In this document: piece by piece, positions 1-7,850 of the stretch | How positions within the stretch are numbered: the first letter of the stretch is position 1 | Layout of the letters: each line of letters begins with the position of its first letter | From: a virus | Reading direction: 5' to 3' (one strand) | DNA length: 43,959 nt | Virus record (IMG/VR): IMGVR_UViG_3300047563_000048 | Location: 1 to 43,959 of that record | The notes under the pieces: model-generated | What the model saw: the letters and a program-made list of their open reading frames with translations, nothing else | Database searches by the model: none | Told to the model about the DNA's origin: nothing | Translations under genes and position numbers: made by a program

Positions 1-428
1 CCGTTAATCTCACAGTACCGGAAGATCCAGTTATGCGTATCGAGTTTCACACTGTAGGTCTTGATAGTAAAGCTACCCCTATCGATACACTTGAACGTTC
101 TAAGAATCCATCTTTGTGGACTAAGCACAAAGCGATTCCTGAACACATTGTAGGTTTCGATGTAGAACATACGACATTTAGTACATTTACCTTAACGCCT
201 AAAGTGTGTAAGGTAGTTCGTGCAACAATGTCACCTGAAGAACTATCTCTTATGAATCCTTTGATGATTCACAAAGATATTCATGAATCATCCATTATCC
301 TAGAGACAGAGATCAAGAGCGACTCTGCTTCTAATGACGTAGTCTATATGTCAACACCTGTAACGCAAGTTACGTTTGAACACGCTGCACTCTTACTGGT
401 AGGTAAAATCTTCCAACTGAGACGTTAA
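1..428 (+). CDS. 3' end of an unidentified phage protein (partial)
   Basis: The frame is already open at base 3 and runs to a TAA at 426-428, so this is the last ~142 residues of a gene that begins before the window. An ATG at 33 lies in frame but has no convincing ribosome binding site, so I treat it as internal. The visible part mixes beta-prone segments with a short helical stretch and has no motif, signal peptide or membrane segment I recognise. It ends nine bases before a strong hairpin terminator and converges on the helicase gene of the opposite strand. Function unknown; that it is coding is likely. Confidence 0.75.
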   Translation, partial: VNLTVPEDPVMRIEFHTVGLDSKATPIDTLERSKNPSLWTKHKAIPEHIVGFDVEHTTFSTFTLTPKVCKVVRATMSPEELSLMNPLMIHKDIHESSIILETEIKSDSASNDVVYMSTPVTQVTFEHAALLLVGKIFQLRR

Positions 429-436
429 CGGACACA

Positions 437-490
437 ACCCATACCAGGAGCCTCAAGTGGGCTCCTGGTATGGGTATGTTCTTTTTTCTC
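437..490 (+). terminator. Hairpin terminator between convergent genes
   Basis: A 16-bp perfect stem (437-452 with 460-475) and a 7-base loop are followed by a T-rich run. It ends the + strand gene at 428. The hairpin could also stop transcripts of the helicase gene arriving from the right, but there is no good T-tract on that side. Confidence 0.85.
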
Positions 491-864
491 TATCCTAACT
501 GGAATAAAGAATCATTGGTGTTACTAGCTGCTGCTTTGATTTTCTTGAAAGACTCGTCTTCATCATTCATAGAGTATGGAATAGGCATACCCTTAGGAAA
601 CTTAAAGATAATGTACTTGTCATCCTCATCAATCACCGTTGGGATACGATGTTTGTCCAACATAAGACTAAGGTAAGTCTCTTTATTGTGTTTGAACAAA
701 TGGATGAGGATACAGCCATCATAGATACGGTCCAATGCTGAAGTACCTTCAAAGAATCCACGACCGCAGATCTCTTTGACAAATTGGTCTTCAGCAATAC
801 CGGAACGCAGCAACCCTTTGGCAGCGGTAGACAATTGATGTGGTGTCAGAAAAGTGATACCTTT
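490..864 (-). CDS. DnaB-like replicative helicase, exon 2
   Basis: This is the C-terminal part (124 residues) of the helicase whose first exon is at 2638-3789. It opens with KGITFLTPHQLS, a nucleotide-sensing motif typical of phage DnaB-like helicases, then continues through a RecA-fold C-terminal segment to a stop at 490. The frame has no plausible independent start: the nearest candidates are a TTG at 832-834 and read-through of intron sequence up to a stop at 904-906. Joining codon AAA at 862-864 to the TCT ending exon 1 gives a continuous protein of 508 residues with the spacing expected between the arginine-rich helix and the TPHQLS motif. The exact splice point is inferred from protein continuity and from the expected terminal G of the intron. 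Confidence 0.8.
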   Translation of the reverse strand, partial: KGITFLTPHQLSTAAKGLLRSGIAEDQFVKEICGRGFFEGTSALDRIYDGCILIHLFKHNKETYLSLMLDKHRIPTVIDEDDKYIIFKFPKGMPIPYSMNDEDESFKKIKAAASNTNDSLFQLG

Positions 865-2637
865 CTTAATGTCCAGATAGTTCGTGAGGCTATCCCGGTG
901 TGCTCAGACACCCGCCCGTACTTTCATACAGGAACAGACTATATCATCATCCGCCATTATGGTTAGGATGTTCTCTGCTTCGAACTCACTTGAGTCCTAC
1001 TGGGCGCTACCCCATAGTCGTTGAACGTTCACCTATACGGTGCTTCGCTGCTGATTGCCCAATCACGGTCATTTTCAAACATTCACGCTTACCGTTTCCA
1101 GTTACGTTGTAGTTGACCGCGCTCTAAGGGGTTTCCAGCAATTCAAAGAAATACATTTAAAGTATTACTACTCTAAAGTCCTAAAACTAAAACCCTTAAC
1201 CGATCCCCCGTTTTTAATCTTTAAGTCGATGGTTGCAGGCATTATACCTGTCAGACGTGAGGCATCTTTAATCGATCTTGCAACGGTTACAGTTCCGTCA
1301 CTATTTTTGGTGACTAGAATTTTACTGTAAGGAACCGGTTTATTCCTGTAAATGGTTTTATCTATCGCTTCTATTCCTGTCGCTATAATCCACTGTTCAG
1401 AGTATATGAACTTTAATTTCCTTCGAAGGTCAGATTTAATTTCATTCTTACCTCTTCCGGTTAACTCTGCCACCTCTTCCAAAGTTTTTACGACTGTAAC
1501 TGCCATACCTTTTAGATCATGGACCTGATATGGCCCATTTAGCGTATTGCGCTGGTAATTGATATCATGATTTCTATACCTGTCTTTAAATATAGTAATC
1601 GCTTCATCGAGACTATTAGCTCCCCAGATACCGTATGCTTTATAGAAATCTCTGACTTTACTGAAGATTTCTAAATCACCGGTTTCTTTGTTAAGAACTT
1701 TAATATCAAAAAAACGTCTACCAACTTTCTCAGACTCGTATGTATGCATTTCATAATACCATGCAGTTTCATCGTCAGCTCTCTTAATCTCATAACGTTT
1801 ATTAAATAAAAAACCAGGTGTTCTCTCTAAGAAACTCTTTGACGAGTATCCCTTAGATAGTCCTAGTTTAAACGTAAGTTCTGAGACAGAGTTATAGATC
1901 TCTACAGTGCCAGTTACCGCATCTCTACTTTTCATCTTAACTGATTGATTGTTAAGACCTGTTAACAGAGCGTGCTTAGAGTTCTCAGAATAGCTACACC
2001 ATTCTAAATTCTTCAAAGTATTGTTACTTCTGTTACCGTCGATGTGGTTTATAATTGGCCTATTTATGAAATCTATATTTGGAAGCCATGCAAGTGCTAA
2101 GAGACGATGGGCGCGTATGTGTTTGTTTACACAGCGATCAGGTGTGTGGATATATACCTGAACATAACCGTCCTGTTCATGTCTCTCAGTGATAACTTTG
2201 TTTTCTAAAGTATCGATTATATTGCAATTTACATCTATAGCGTATCTTGGGAAACTTGGCACATATCTAAAACCGTCTTTATAATAGATAGGTTCTAAGA
2301 ACTGCATAACGTGACCGCATCTTAATTTTAAATCCCTCCATGCCGGAAGAAACTTTATTTTATCTAAATGCAGCCGAAGATCTTCGATAAGACCACAGTC
2401 GTACCATGCCATTAAAGATACCCAAACCAAGGGTACTCTTTTAGTTTTACCAAACATATCTATAGAAACGAAGCCCTGTTTATCTCTAGGTAGAGATACT
2501 GGTACTCCATTGGAATCTATAATGTCTAATTTAAGACTTATGCGATAGTCTTTATTACCAGGAATTTTCTTGAACATTCTGTACTAAGATGAGTTGACTC
2601 ATTTAATGTACAAAAATGATGGGGTATTAATTTGTTA
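865..2637 (-). ncRNA. Group I self-splicing intron in the helicase gene
   Basis: On the minus strand the region after the endonuclease ORF contains the conserved core of a group I intron. There is an element reading AATTGCTGGAAACCCC (1128-1143), an R-like element GTTCAACGACTATGGGG (1010-1026) and an S-like element GATATAGTCT (937-946). The last two can pair through GACTAT/ATAGTC as P7. Exon 1 ends with T (2638), immediately followed by an in-frame TAA, and the proposed intron ends with G (865), as group I introns do. About 60 bases of 5' intron precede the HNH ORF and about 300 bases of core follow it. I could not assign the internal guide sequence (P1) with confidence, so the boundaries are inferred. 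Confidence 0.82.
1168..2577 (-). CDS. HNH homing endonuclease encoded in the group I intron
   Basis: A 469-residue protein that would cut intron-less copies of the helicase gene and so spread the intron. It has an HNH_3-type signature: H157 in RAHRLLALAWLP, then NHIDGN at 177-182 and NLEW at 190-193. The N-terminal ~110 residues resemble the recognition part seen before such nucleases. The C-terminal half carries helix-turn-helix-like segments of the NUMOD1 kind (for example near the end, around RSIKDASRLTG). The ORF starts with ATG 60 bases after the 5' splice site and stops just before the catalytic core. Its composition is visibly more AT-rich than the helicase exons, as expected for an invading element. 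Confidence 0.85.
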   Translation of the reverse strand: MFKKIPGNKDYRISLKLDIIDSNGVPVSLPRDKQGFVSIDMFGKTKRVPLVWVSLMAWYDCGLIEDLRLHLDKIKFLPAWRDLKLRCGHVMQFLEPIYYKDGFRYVPSFPRYAIDVNCNIIDTLENKVITERHEQDGYVQVYIHTPDRCVNKHIRAHRLLALAWLPNIDFINRPIINHIDGNRSNNTLKNLEWCSYSENSKHALLTGLNNQSVKMKSRDAVTGTVEIYNSVSELTFKLGLSKGYSSKSFLERTPGFLFNKRYEIKRADDETAWYYEMHTYESEKVGRRFFDIKVLNKETGDLEIFSKVRDFYKAYGIWGANSLDEAITIFKDRYRNHDINYQRNTLNGPYQVHDLKGMAVTVVKTLEEVAELTGRGKNEIKSDLRRKLKFIYSEQWIIATGIEAIDKTIYRNKPVPYSKILVTKNSDGTVTVARSIKDASRLTGIMPATIDLKIKNGGSVKGFSFRTLE

Positions 2638-3789
2638 AGAAGCACAAAAGCCCCTGACCCGACTTAACTGATCCATCACGTCATGACCTAAGGTACCTGT
2701 CTCGCAACCTGTCTTAGGAATCTTGTACAGGTAGTCAATATCCAGAACCTCAACACTGTAGCCTTGGGCTTCGAGTTCAATAACTTTGTTACAGACGTTC
2801 TTGTATGTCCATTGGTTAGGATCAATACGAATCATCTTGAAGTGGAATCCAGTAGCTTGCAAGTGTTCACGAATGCAATCTACCATTTCATCCGTTGTGA
2901 CGTTACGAATATCAACATGTTCGCGACGTTCACTGTAGGTAAGGAATTGATACAGGAATTGAAGGCTATTGACCAAGCTGTCTTCACAGGAGATAAAGAC
3001 AATCAAAGGCTTCTTACTGGGGTCTTTTAAGATAGGTTTATTAAACCGAGCAATCTGAGCAATAATAGACAGGTTAAAACCAGACTTGTACTTATGTTGC
3101 AAACCTGCAAACACCCAAGTCTCTCCAGGTCTAAAGCCACCTTGGAGCATTTTATTAACCGCAGGCCATCCTGTCCTATAAACTTTAAGACCTGCATTTT
3201 GTTCTCTGACGTTATCAAACATCGTACGGAGTGTTTCCGTATTACCTAAATCGATATCGTCAATGACTGCTGCATCTTTAGTACCAATTGTCATCTGCAA
3301 TGGTTCTAACTGACCAATCAGTTCACCAATAAAAGCATCGATACTCTTGATCTTCTCACGGTTGAACTTGAATGAAGTCGATGCCTTCGTTAACACATCA
3401 CCGATCTTGTTTTCACGAAAGTGATTGTTAATCGCTTTACGCATGTTAATGATACTACGTTTCAAAGACGATTCTTGGATCTCGTCTTCGATACCTTGCT
3501 TGAAGGCTTCGTAGAGTTTCTCATCATTACCACAGTTCACCTTCAAACGCTGAAGGAGATCGGTCTTCTCATAACTGTGATCTAGTGGTTGACTGCACAT
3601 CTCTAGGATGGTGGACTTCAGTGCCATGATGATCTCACGGTCACTACTCATCCCTATCCCAATATCCGATACCTGAACACTTTCCAAGACCGTGCGTACA
3701 AGGTCAGCGGAGTTCTCAGTCTTCTCAGACAACTGCGATTCACGGTATAGGAGTGTCACAGCTTTGCACAGTAAAAGTTTTTGGTCCAT
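2638..3789 (-). CDS. DnaB-like replicative helicase, exon 1
   Basis: The first 384 residues of a hexameric RecA-fold DNA helicase of the phage DnaB-like type, which unwinds the replication fork. A helical N-terminal domain (about 1-180) is followed by the ATPase core: a modified Walker A GLQHKYKS at 229-236, FISCED with the acidic residue at 269, and a Walker B-like VEVLDIDYLY with D350/D352. It ends RVRGFCAS and is followed at once by TAA, which lies inside the intron. Without splicing the protein would lack the TPHQLS motif and the C-terminal strands. The start is the ATG at 3789. The gene diverges from the + strand gene at 3965 across a 175-base intergenic region. Confidence 0.85.
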
Positions 3790-3912
3790 TGGTAGTCCCG
3801 GTCTAGTATTCTTGTTTCACAGTATTAGTCGGCAGAAAAGTAAATATTCTGACGGACAATGTATGTGTTGTGACAGTAAGTTTAAGCTTTAAGTCTTTCT
3901 TGCGACATAACA

Positions 3913-3935
3913 TAAAGACCTGGATACTTTTTATC
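3913..3935 (+). promoter_or_regulatory. Weak copy of the phage promoter-like motif
   Basis: The sequence AGACCTGGATACTTT (3916-3930) resembles the stronger AGTCATATATACTTT copies elsewhere and ends about 35 bases before the ATG at 3965, a similar spacing. Inferred from similarity only. Confidence 0.35.
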
Positions 3936-3964
3936 ATTTACCCCACAAAGGAACTCAGTAATTT

Positions 3965-4510
3965 ATGCAAACCTTATCTCCCATGAAGATCGTTGTGGTT
4001 CCTGCGTGGATCCAGCGTTCACTCATTCGTAATAATGTGAATACTATAGACCTGCTCAATTACCAGAAGGTACGATCTGTCCTTTCATTGGACGATTTAG
4101 CCGAATGGTTTTACATGAACGATCGTCTCACTGTAGATGATAATCTTCTGAGCAATTGTTCTTTGAGTCATTTTTGGACAAATTTAGCCCCTGACGCACA
4201 GCGGGAGCTTTTGAACTCTGTACTACCCTTATCAGGGTCAGAGGAAGTAGCCGGTAGCGCTAATCATAAACTCACGGTCACCAAAGATTTTCTTGGTAAT
4301 CCTCTGAGTAATCAAACATATCAGTTCATTCGAATTGAACATGTGCTCTTTATTGTCCTCTCTGAGGGCTTTATTACATCGGTCTCTGATGGGTCTAACT
4401 TGTTAGACTTTATCAAGAATTATTTGAAAGAGTGCTATGCTATGACGTCTGTTGCGGACGTTTCAAAGCTTGGCGTATTTAAATCGTACTTGAAACATTT
4501 CTCAATTTAA
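3965..4510 (+). CDS. Hypothetical protein upstream of the capsid gene
   Basis: A 181-residue protein beginning MQTLSPMKIVVVPAWIQR and preceded by AAAGGAACT about 10 bases before the ATG. It looks soluble and mostly helical; one hydrophobic segment near residues 120-135 is short and probably buried rather than membrane-spanning. I recognise no family. It ends 33 bases before the capsid start with no hairpin between them, so the two are probably co-transcribed. A scaffold or capsid-associated role is possible from position but nothing in the sequence shows it. Confidence 0.7.
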   Translation: MQTLSPMKIVVVPAWIQRSLIRNNVNTIDLLNYQKVRSVLSLDDLAEWFYMNDRLTVDDNLLSNCSLSHFWTNLAPDAQRELLNSVLPLSGSEEVAGSANHKLTVTKDFLGNPLSNQTYQFIRIEHVLFIVLSEGFITSVSDGSNLLDFIKNYLKECYAMTSVADVSKLGVFKSYLKHFSI

Positions 4511-4543
4511 CGCTACAACTTTTTTTTCTGATAAGGATTTGAC

Positions 4544-6685
4544 ATGACAGTTTTTAAGAAAATTCGCGGTGCTCACGCCAACCGTAACCAGTTGACCGGC
4601 ATGGTTGACATGCTCCAAGCGCAAGTTGGTAACAGCCACATTGTGACTCCCGCTATTGCAAAGTCTGCTTTGGCCATGGAATCTTTGAGCGACACCGAAC
4701 AAGGTAACCTGCAACAAGCTGGTACCGCTTTGGAAGCTGCTCTGGAAAGCATTGTTGCTAACCTGGGTATCGCAGTGAAACCCACTCGCGCTCAAGTTGA
4801 AGCCGGTACTATCGCTGGTGTTCTGGGTGGTGACTACCAAGCCTTCTTGACCCGCAAGCTGGACATGCCTTTGATCGGCACTGAATCCATGGGTATCGTG
4901 AACGCCAACGTGGCTGACGGCTTGGATGCTCGTAGCTTCGGTTTGGAAGCTTACGACGACCGTGAAAACCGTAACGCAGTGATCTACTCCATTGCTTACA
5001 ACTACCAAGCTGCTCGTCAAGACGAATTCGGCGAAGCTTTCTTCCCCACTATCACTTTGGCTCCTGACCAAGTTGGTTTCGGTGTTTCCGTTGACCTGAT
5101 GATGGTGTATGATGGTTACGAGCGTAAAGTCGCTGGTACCTTCGAAGACTTCAAGAAGAAGAACATCATCCGCGCTGTGGCTGATCCTTCCGTGCTGAAG
5201 AAAGAGCAAACCCGTGTTACTCCTGTACACCGTGCTCAATCTGCTGCTATGTTCTCTGCTGACTTCGCACCCACTGCCGTGGTTATCGAAGGCGAGTCCA
5301 TCCTGACAGCTCCTTTGGCTTTCGGTAAGAAGTTGGACCTCTTGGGCATTTCCCAAACCGACGCTCTGTTGACCACTGGTGTGATGGACCAAACTGATAC
5401 TTTGGATCCTACCATCAACCTGAAGAACGTGTACGCTGTGTTCGGTGCAGACAAGATTTCGATCCCTGTCTCCAACCTGCCTCTGTCGAACTTCACCTAC
5501 AGCACACAGAACAACAAGTTCGTGCAAACTTTGTCTTTCAGCACCACTTCCGTGTTGTTGAACAAGGATAGCAAGAACGTTGATGGTTCCGCTTTCACTG
5601 TGTTGAACGAAATCGCTACCAACAACTTGGTGGTTCGTTTGGAAGTTGCCGTTAACGGTACTGTGAACATCGAAACCGGTGAACTGGTTGTGTACGGTAA
5701 CACTATTGCTGTGCATAGCGTGCAAGATGCCAACGGTAACCTGTTGGATCTGTCTGCTGGTGTTGCTGCTGCTTTGGTAGCTGACGTTGCCGCTGGTAAA
5801 CTGTCCGGTTACGACCTGCAAGCTTACCGTACCAACGTGAACCGTCGTCAACGCGGTCAGCTGATCGATGTGACCAAGTACACTCAACTGTACAACGTTC
5901 CATTGCGCAGCCCTATCACTGCTATGCACCCCGCTACTGTGGACGGTCAAACCGACGCATCTGACGTGCAAGCTCTGATCACTGCTACTCGTATCCGTAC
6001 TAGCAACGAATCCGTGGCAACTTTGTTGACCGCTGCTTCTACTCTGAAGAGCTATGTGGATTCTCGTGATGAAACCGGTACCGGCCCTGACGTGTTGGGT
6101 GTTGGCCGTTTCTTCGTGCGTCCTGCCTTCATGTACGAAGACCTGGATGTGACTGCTTCTATCGACTCCTTGAAGTCGCATGAACGCGCTCGCGATATCC
6201 AAGCCGTGCTGATCAACAAGCTGCGCGACATGGCTTACCGCCTGTACCGTGATTCCGAGTACAAGGCTGCTGCTGACGCTTTGGCTGGTGGTATCGCTCC
6301 TGTGCCTACCGTTGTGATCGGTACCGATCCTGTGATCGCCCGTTACATCAACGTTGAAGGTGATCTGCGTACTTTGGGCGGCGAGTTCAACGTGCAAGTG
6401 GTCTCCACTTTGGACGTGCGTATGAAGGGTAAGATTGCTGTTGCATTCGCGTCTATGGACGAGAACCGTAACACACAACCTTCTCCTTTGAACTTCGGTA
6501 ACATGGTGTGGGCTCCTGAACTGGTGCTGACTGCTAACCTGTCTCGCGGTAACACTTACTCGCGTGAAACAGTGGTGCAGCCACGTTTCCTGTTCATCGT
6601 GAACACTCCTGTGATGGGTCTGTTGGAAGTGAAGAACATTCCCGACACACTCAACAAAGTCCCACTCCATATGTTGGCGATCTAA
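4544..6685 (+). CDS. Probable major capsid protein
   Basis: A 713-residue protein that looks like the major head subunit of a jumbo myovirus. Residues 1 to about 100 are helix-rich (AMESLSDTEQ, TRAQVEAG) and resemble the N-terminal pro-region that a head protease removes in phiKZ-like capsids. The remainder is beta-rich with an alpha-helical part (SLKSHERARDIQAVLINKL), and the C-terminus (VQPRFLFIVNTPVMGLLEVK) has the character of a HK97-fold capsid core. The gene has the strongest codon bias in the window (GGT, CGT, AAC, TTC, GAA) and a higher GC content, as expected for the most abundant virion protein. AAGGAT precedes the ATG and a strong terminator follows. No catalytic motif is present. 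The family assignment comes from size, bias and overall pattern rather than a diagnostic motif. Confidence 0.72.
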   Translation: MTVFKKIRGAHANRNQLTGMVDMLQAQVGNSHIVTPAIAKSALAMESLSDTEQGNLQQAGTALEAALESIVANLGIAVKPTRAQVEAGTIAGVLGGDYQAFLTRKLDMPLIGTESMGIVNANVADGLDARSFGLEAYDDRENRNAVIYSIAYNYQAARQDEFGEAFFPTITLAPDQVGFGVSVDLMMVYDGYERKVAGTFEDFKKKNIIRAVADPSVLKKEQTRVTPVHRAQSAAMFSADFAPTAVVIEGESILTAPLAFGKKLDLLGISQTDALLTTGVMDQTDTLDPTINLKNVYAVFGADKISIPVSNLPLSNFTYSTQNNKFVQTLSFSTTSVLLNKDSKNVDGSAFTVLNEIATNNLVVRLEVAVNGTVNIETGELVVYGNTIAVHSVQDANGNLLDLSAGVAAALVADVAAGKLSGYDLQAYRTNVNRRQRGQLIDVTKYTQLYNVPLRSPITAMHPATVDGQTDASDVQALITATRIRTSNESVATLLTAASTLKSYVDSRDETGTGPDVLGVGRFFVRPAFMYEDLDVTASIDSLKSHERARDIQAVLINKLRDMAYRLYRDSEYKAAADALAGGIAPVPTVVIGTDPVIARYINVEGDLRTLGGEFNVQVVSTLDVRMKGKIAVAFASMDENRNTQPSPLNFGNMVWAPELVLTANLSRGNTYSRETVVQPRFLFIVNTPVMGLLEVKNIPDTLNKVPLHMLAI

Positions 6686-6710
6686 TCGGTAACGGTTAAG
6701 TAAACCTTAT

Positions 6711-6763
6711 AGGTACATCTACGGTTAATTCCGTAGATGTACCTTTATTGTTTTTTTTTTATT
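6711..6763 (+). terminator. Terminator after the capsid gene
   Basis: A perfect 14-bp stem (6711-6724 with 6731-6744) with a 6-base loop is followed by a long T-tract. It should isolate capsid transcription from the homing endonuclease downstream. Confidence 0.92.
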
Positions 6764-6767
6764 TTCC

Positions 6768-6795
6768 CATTTATATGTATGATAAGTGAGGACAA
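6768..6795 (+). promoter_or_regulatory. Possible promoter of the GIY-YIG gene
   Basis: TTTATATGTATGATAAGTGAGG resembles the consensus promoter-like motif and its GAGGA tail but diverges in the centre. It lies directly after a terminator and just before the start at 6802. The GAGG may simply be the ribosome binding site. Confidence 0.3.
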
Positions 6796-6801
6796 TAAAA
6801 C

Positions 6802-7713
6802 ATGAAATTTATTACCCAACCAACCGCAGAACCCGGCGCTTATGTTATTTTTGATCCAAAAACCGATATCTCATATTTTGGCGGTACTGCAAACTTAAAA
6901 AGAAGACTCGCTCACCATAGTACAAGTCTTAAGAACGATCATCATCACAATGAAGGTCTACAGAATTTATATAAAGAAACCAATGGTGAACTTCATGTTA
7001 TCGTTACCCCTACTGAAACAAGGGAAGACGCTTTTGGTTTAGAGCAAGCACTACTTACTGAATTCTTTGATACAGGTCTTCTAGTTAACGTGTCTAAACG
7101 GGCTTTTCAAGCTTTTAAGGACATACCTACATCCGAGGACACAAGAAGAAAACTCAGTGAAAGAATGAAAGGTAATAAGCTTGGCTTAGGTAGGATAGTA
7201 ACAGAAGAAACTAGAAAAAAATTAAGCGAATCTCTTAAGATTACATTTTCAAAGAATCCTAAATCCCAAGAAACTATAGATAAATGGAGAGAAAGTAGAA
7301 AATCTTACGTACCTTCTCAAGAAACGTTAGAAAAATATAAACTTATCGGAGAGAGTCGAAGAGGTATAAGTAGACCCCCGGAAGTTGGACAGAAAGTTTC
7401 GAAAGCTCGGAAGGGTATTGTTTTCTCTGATGAACATAAAGAAAAACTTTCCAAGGCTAAAGTAAATCCTGTTACCATTAACGGTGTTGTTTATGGTAAT
7501 CGGGCTATTGCCTCTAGAAGTTTAAATCTTTCACTAGAGAAAGTGGACACCTTGGTAGCAGGTAAAAAACCTACACATACACCAGTCGTAGTTGAAGGTA
7601 AGCACTACCCGTCTATGAAAGCCGCTCAAGAGGATCTCAACATAACTAAATCTATGCTTACGCATAGGTTAAACAGTGAAAATGAGAAGTATAAGGACTA
7701 TAGAAAAGTGTAA
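6802..7713 (+). CDS. Free-standing GIY-YIG homing endonuclease
   Basis: A 303-residue Seg-like endonuclease. The GIY-YIG nuclease fold is at the N-terminus: GAY at 12-14, YFG at 25-27, the catalytic arginine in LKRRL (34/35) and a conserved glutamate at E81 in GLEQALL. It is followed by about four NUMOD3-type DNA-binding repeats of the form TSEDTRRKLSERMKGN, and then by two NUMOD1-like helix-turn-helix segments. The gene is AT-rich with codon use unlike the capsid gene before it. It has its own terminator and interrupts no reading frame, so it is a stand-alone mobile gene that probably targets a neighbouring locus in related phages. Confidence 0.87.
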   Translation: MKFITQPTAEPGAYVIFDPKTDISYFGGTANLKRRLAHHSTSLKNDHHHNEGLQNLYKETNGELHVIVTPTETREDAFGLEQALLTEFFDTGLLVNVSKRAFQAFKDIPTSEDTRRKLSERMKGNKLGLGRIVTEETRKKLSESLKITFSKNPKSQETIDKWRESRKSYVPSQETLEKYKLIGESRRGISRPPEVGQKVSKARKGIVFSDEHKEKLSKAKVNPVTINGVVYGNRAIASRSLNLSLEKVDTLVAGKKPTHTPVVVEGKHYPSMKAAQEDLNITKSMLTHRLNSENEKYKDYRKV

Positions 7714-7738
7714 TCTACGTTAAGTAGATAACTCAATG

Positions 7739-7776
7739 GACCCACATAGCTCTTCGGGGCTATGTGGGTCTTTGTT
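7739..7776 (+). terminator. Terminator after the GIY-YIG gene
   Basis: A 12-bp stem (7739-7750 with 7759-7770) encloses a TCTTCGGG loop and is followed by TTTGTTG. Confidence 0.88.
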
Positions 7777-7794
7777 GTCCGTTTATTAAAATTT

Positions 7795-7815
7795 ACTGAG
7801 TCATATATACTTTGA
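7795..7815 (+). promoter_or_regulatory. Phage promoter-like motif before the PP-loop gene
   Basis: GAGTCATATATACTTTG lies immediately after a terminator and about 40 bases before the start at 7851. It is one of five close copies of the same motif in the window. Confidence 0.65.
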
Positions 7816-7850
7816 TTTATACTAACCCCTTATTATAGAAGGCAACCATC

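Noticed and set aside
784-1330. Short + strand frames over the intron core
   Set aside because: They overlap the conserved intron RNA elements and have no start signals; the structure of this part is explained by the intron.
4502-6670. 722-codon open frame antisense to the capsid gene
   Set aside because: It is a by-product of the strong codon bias of the capsid gene. The translation is His/Gln/Ser/Val-rich low-complexity sequence, and there is no ribosome binding site.
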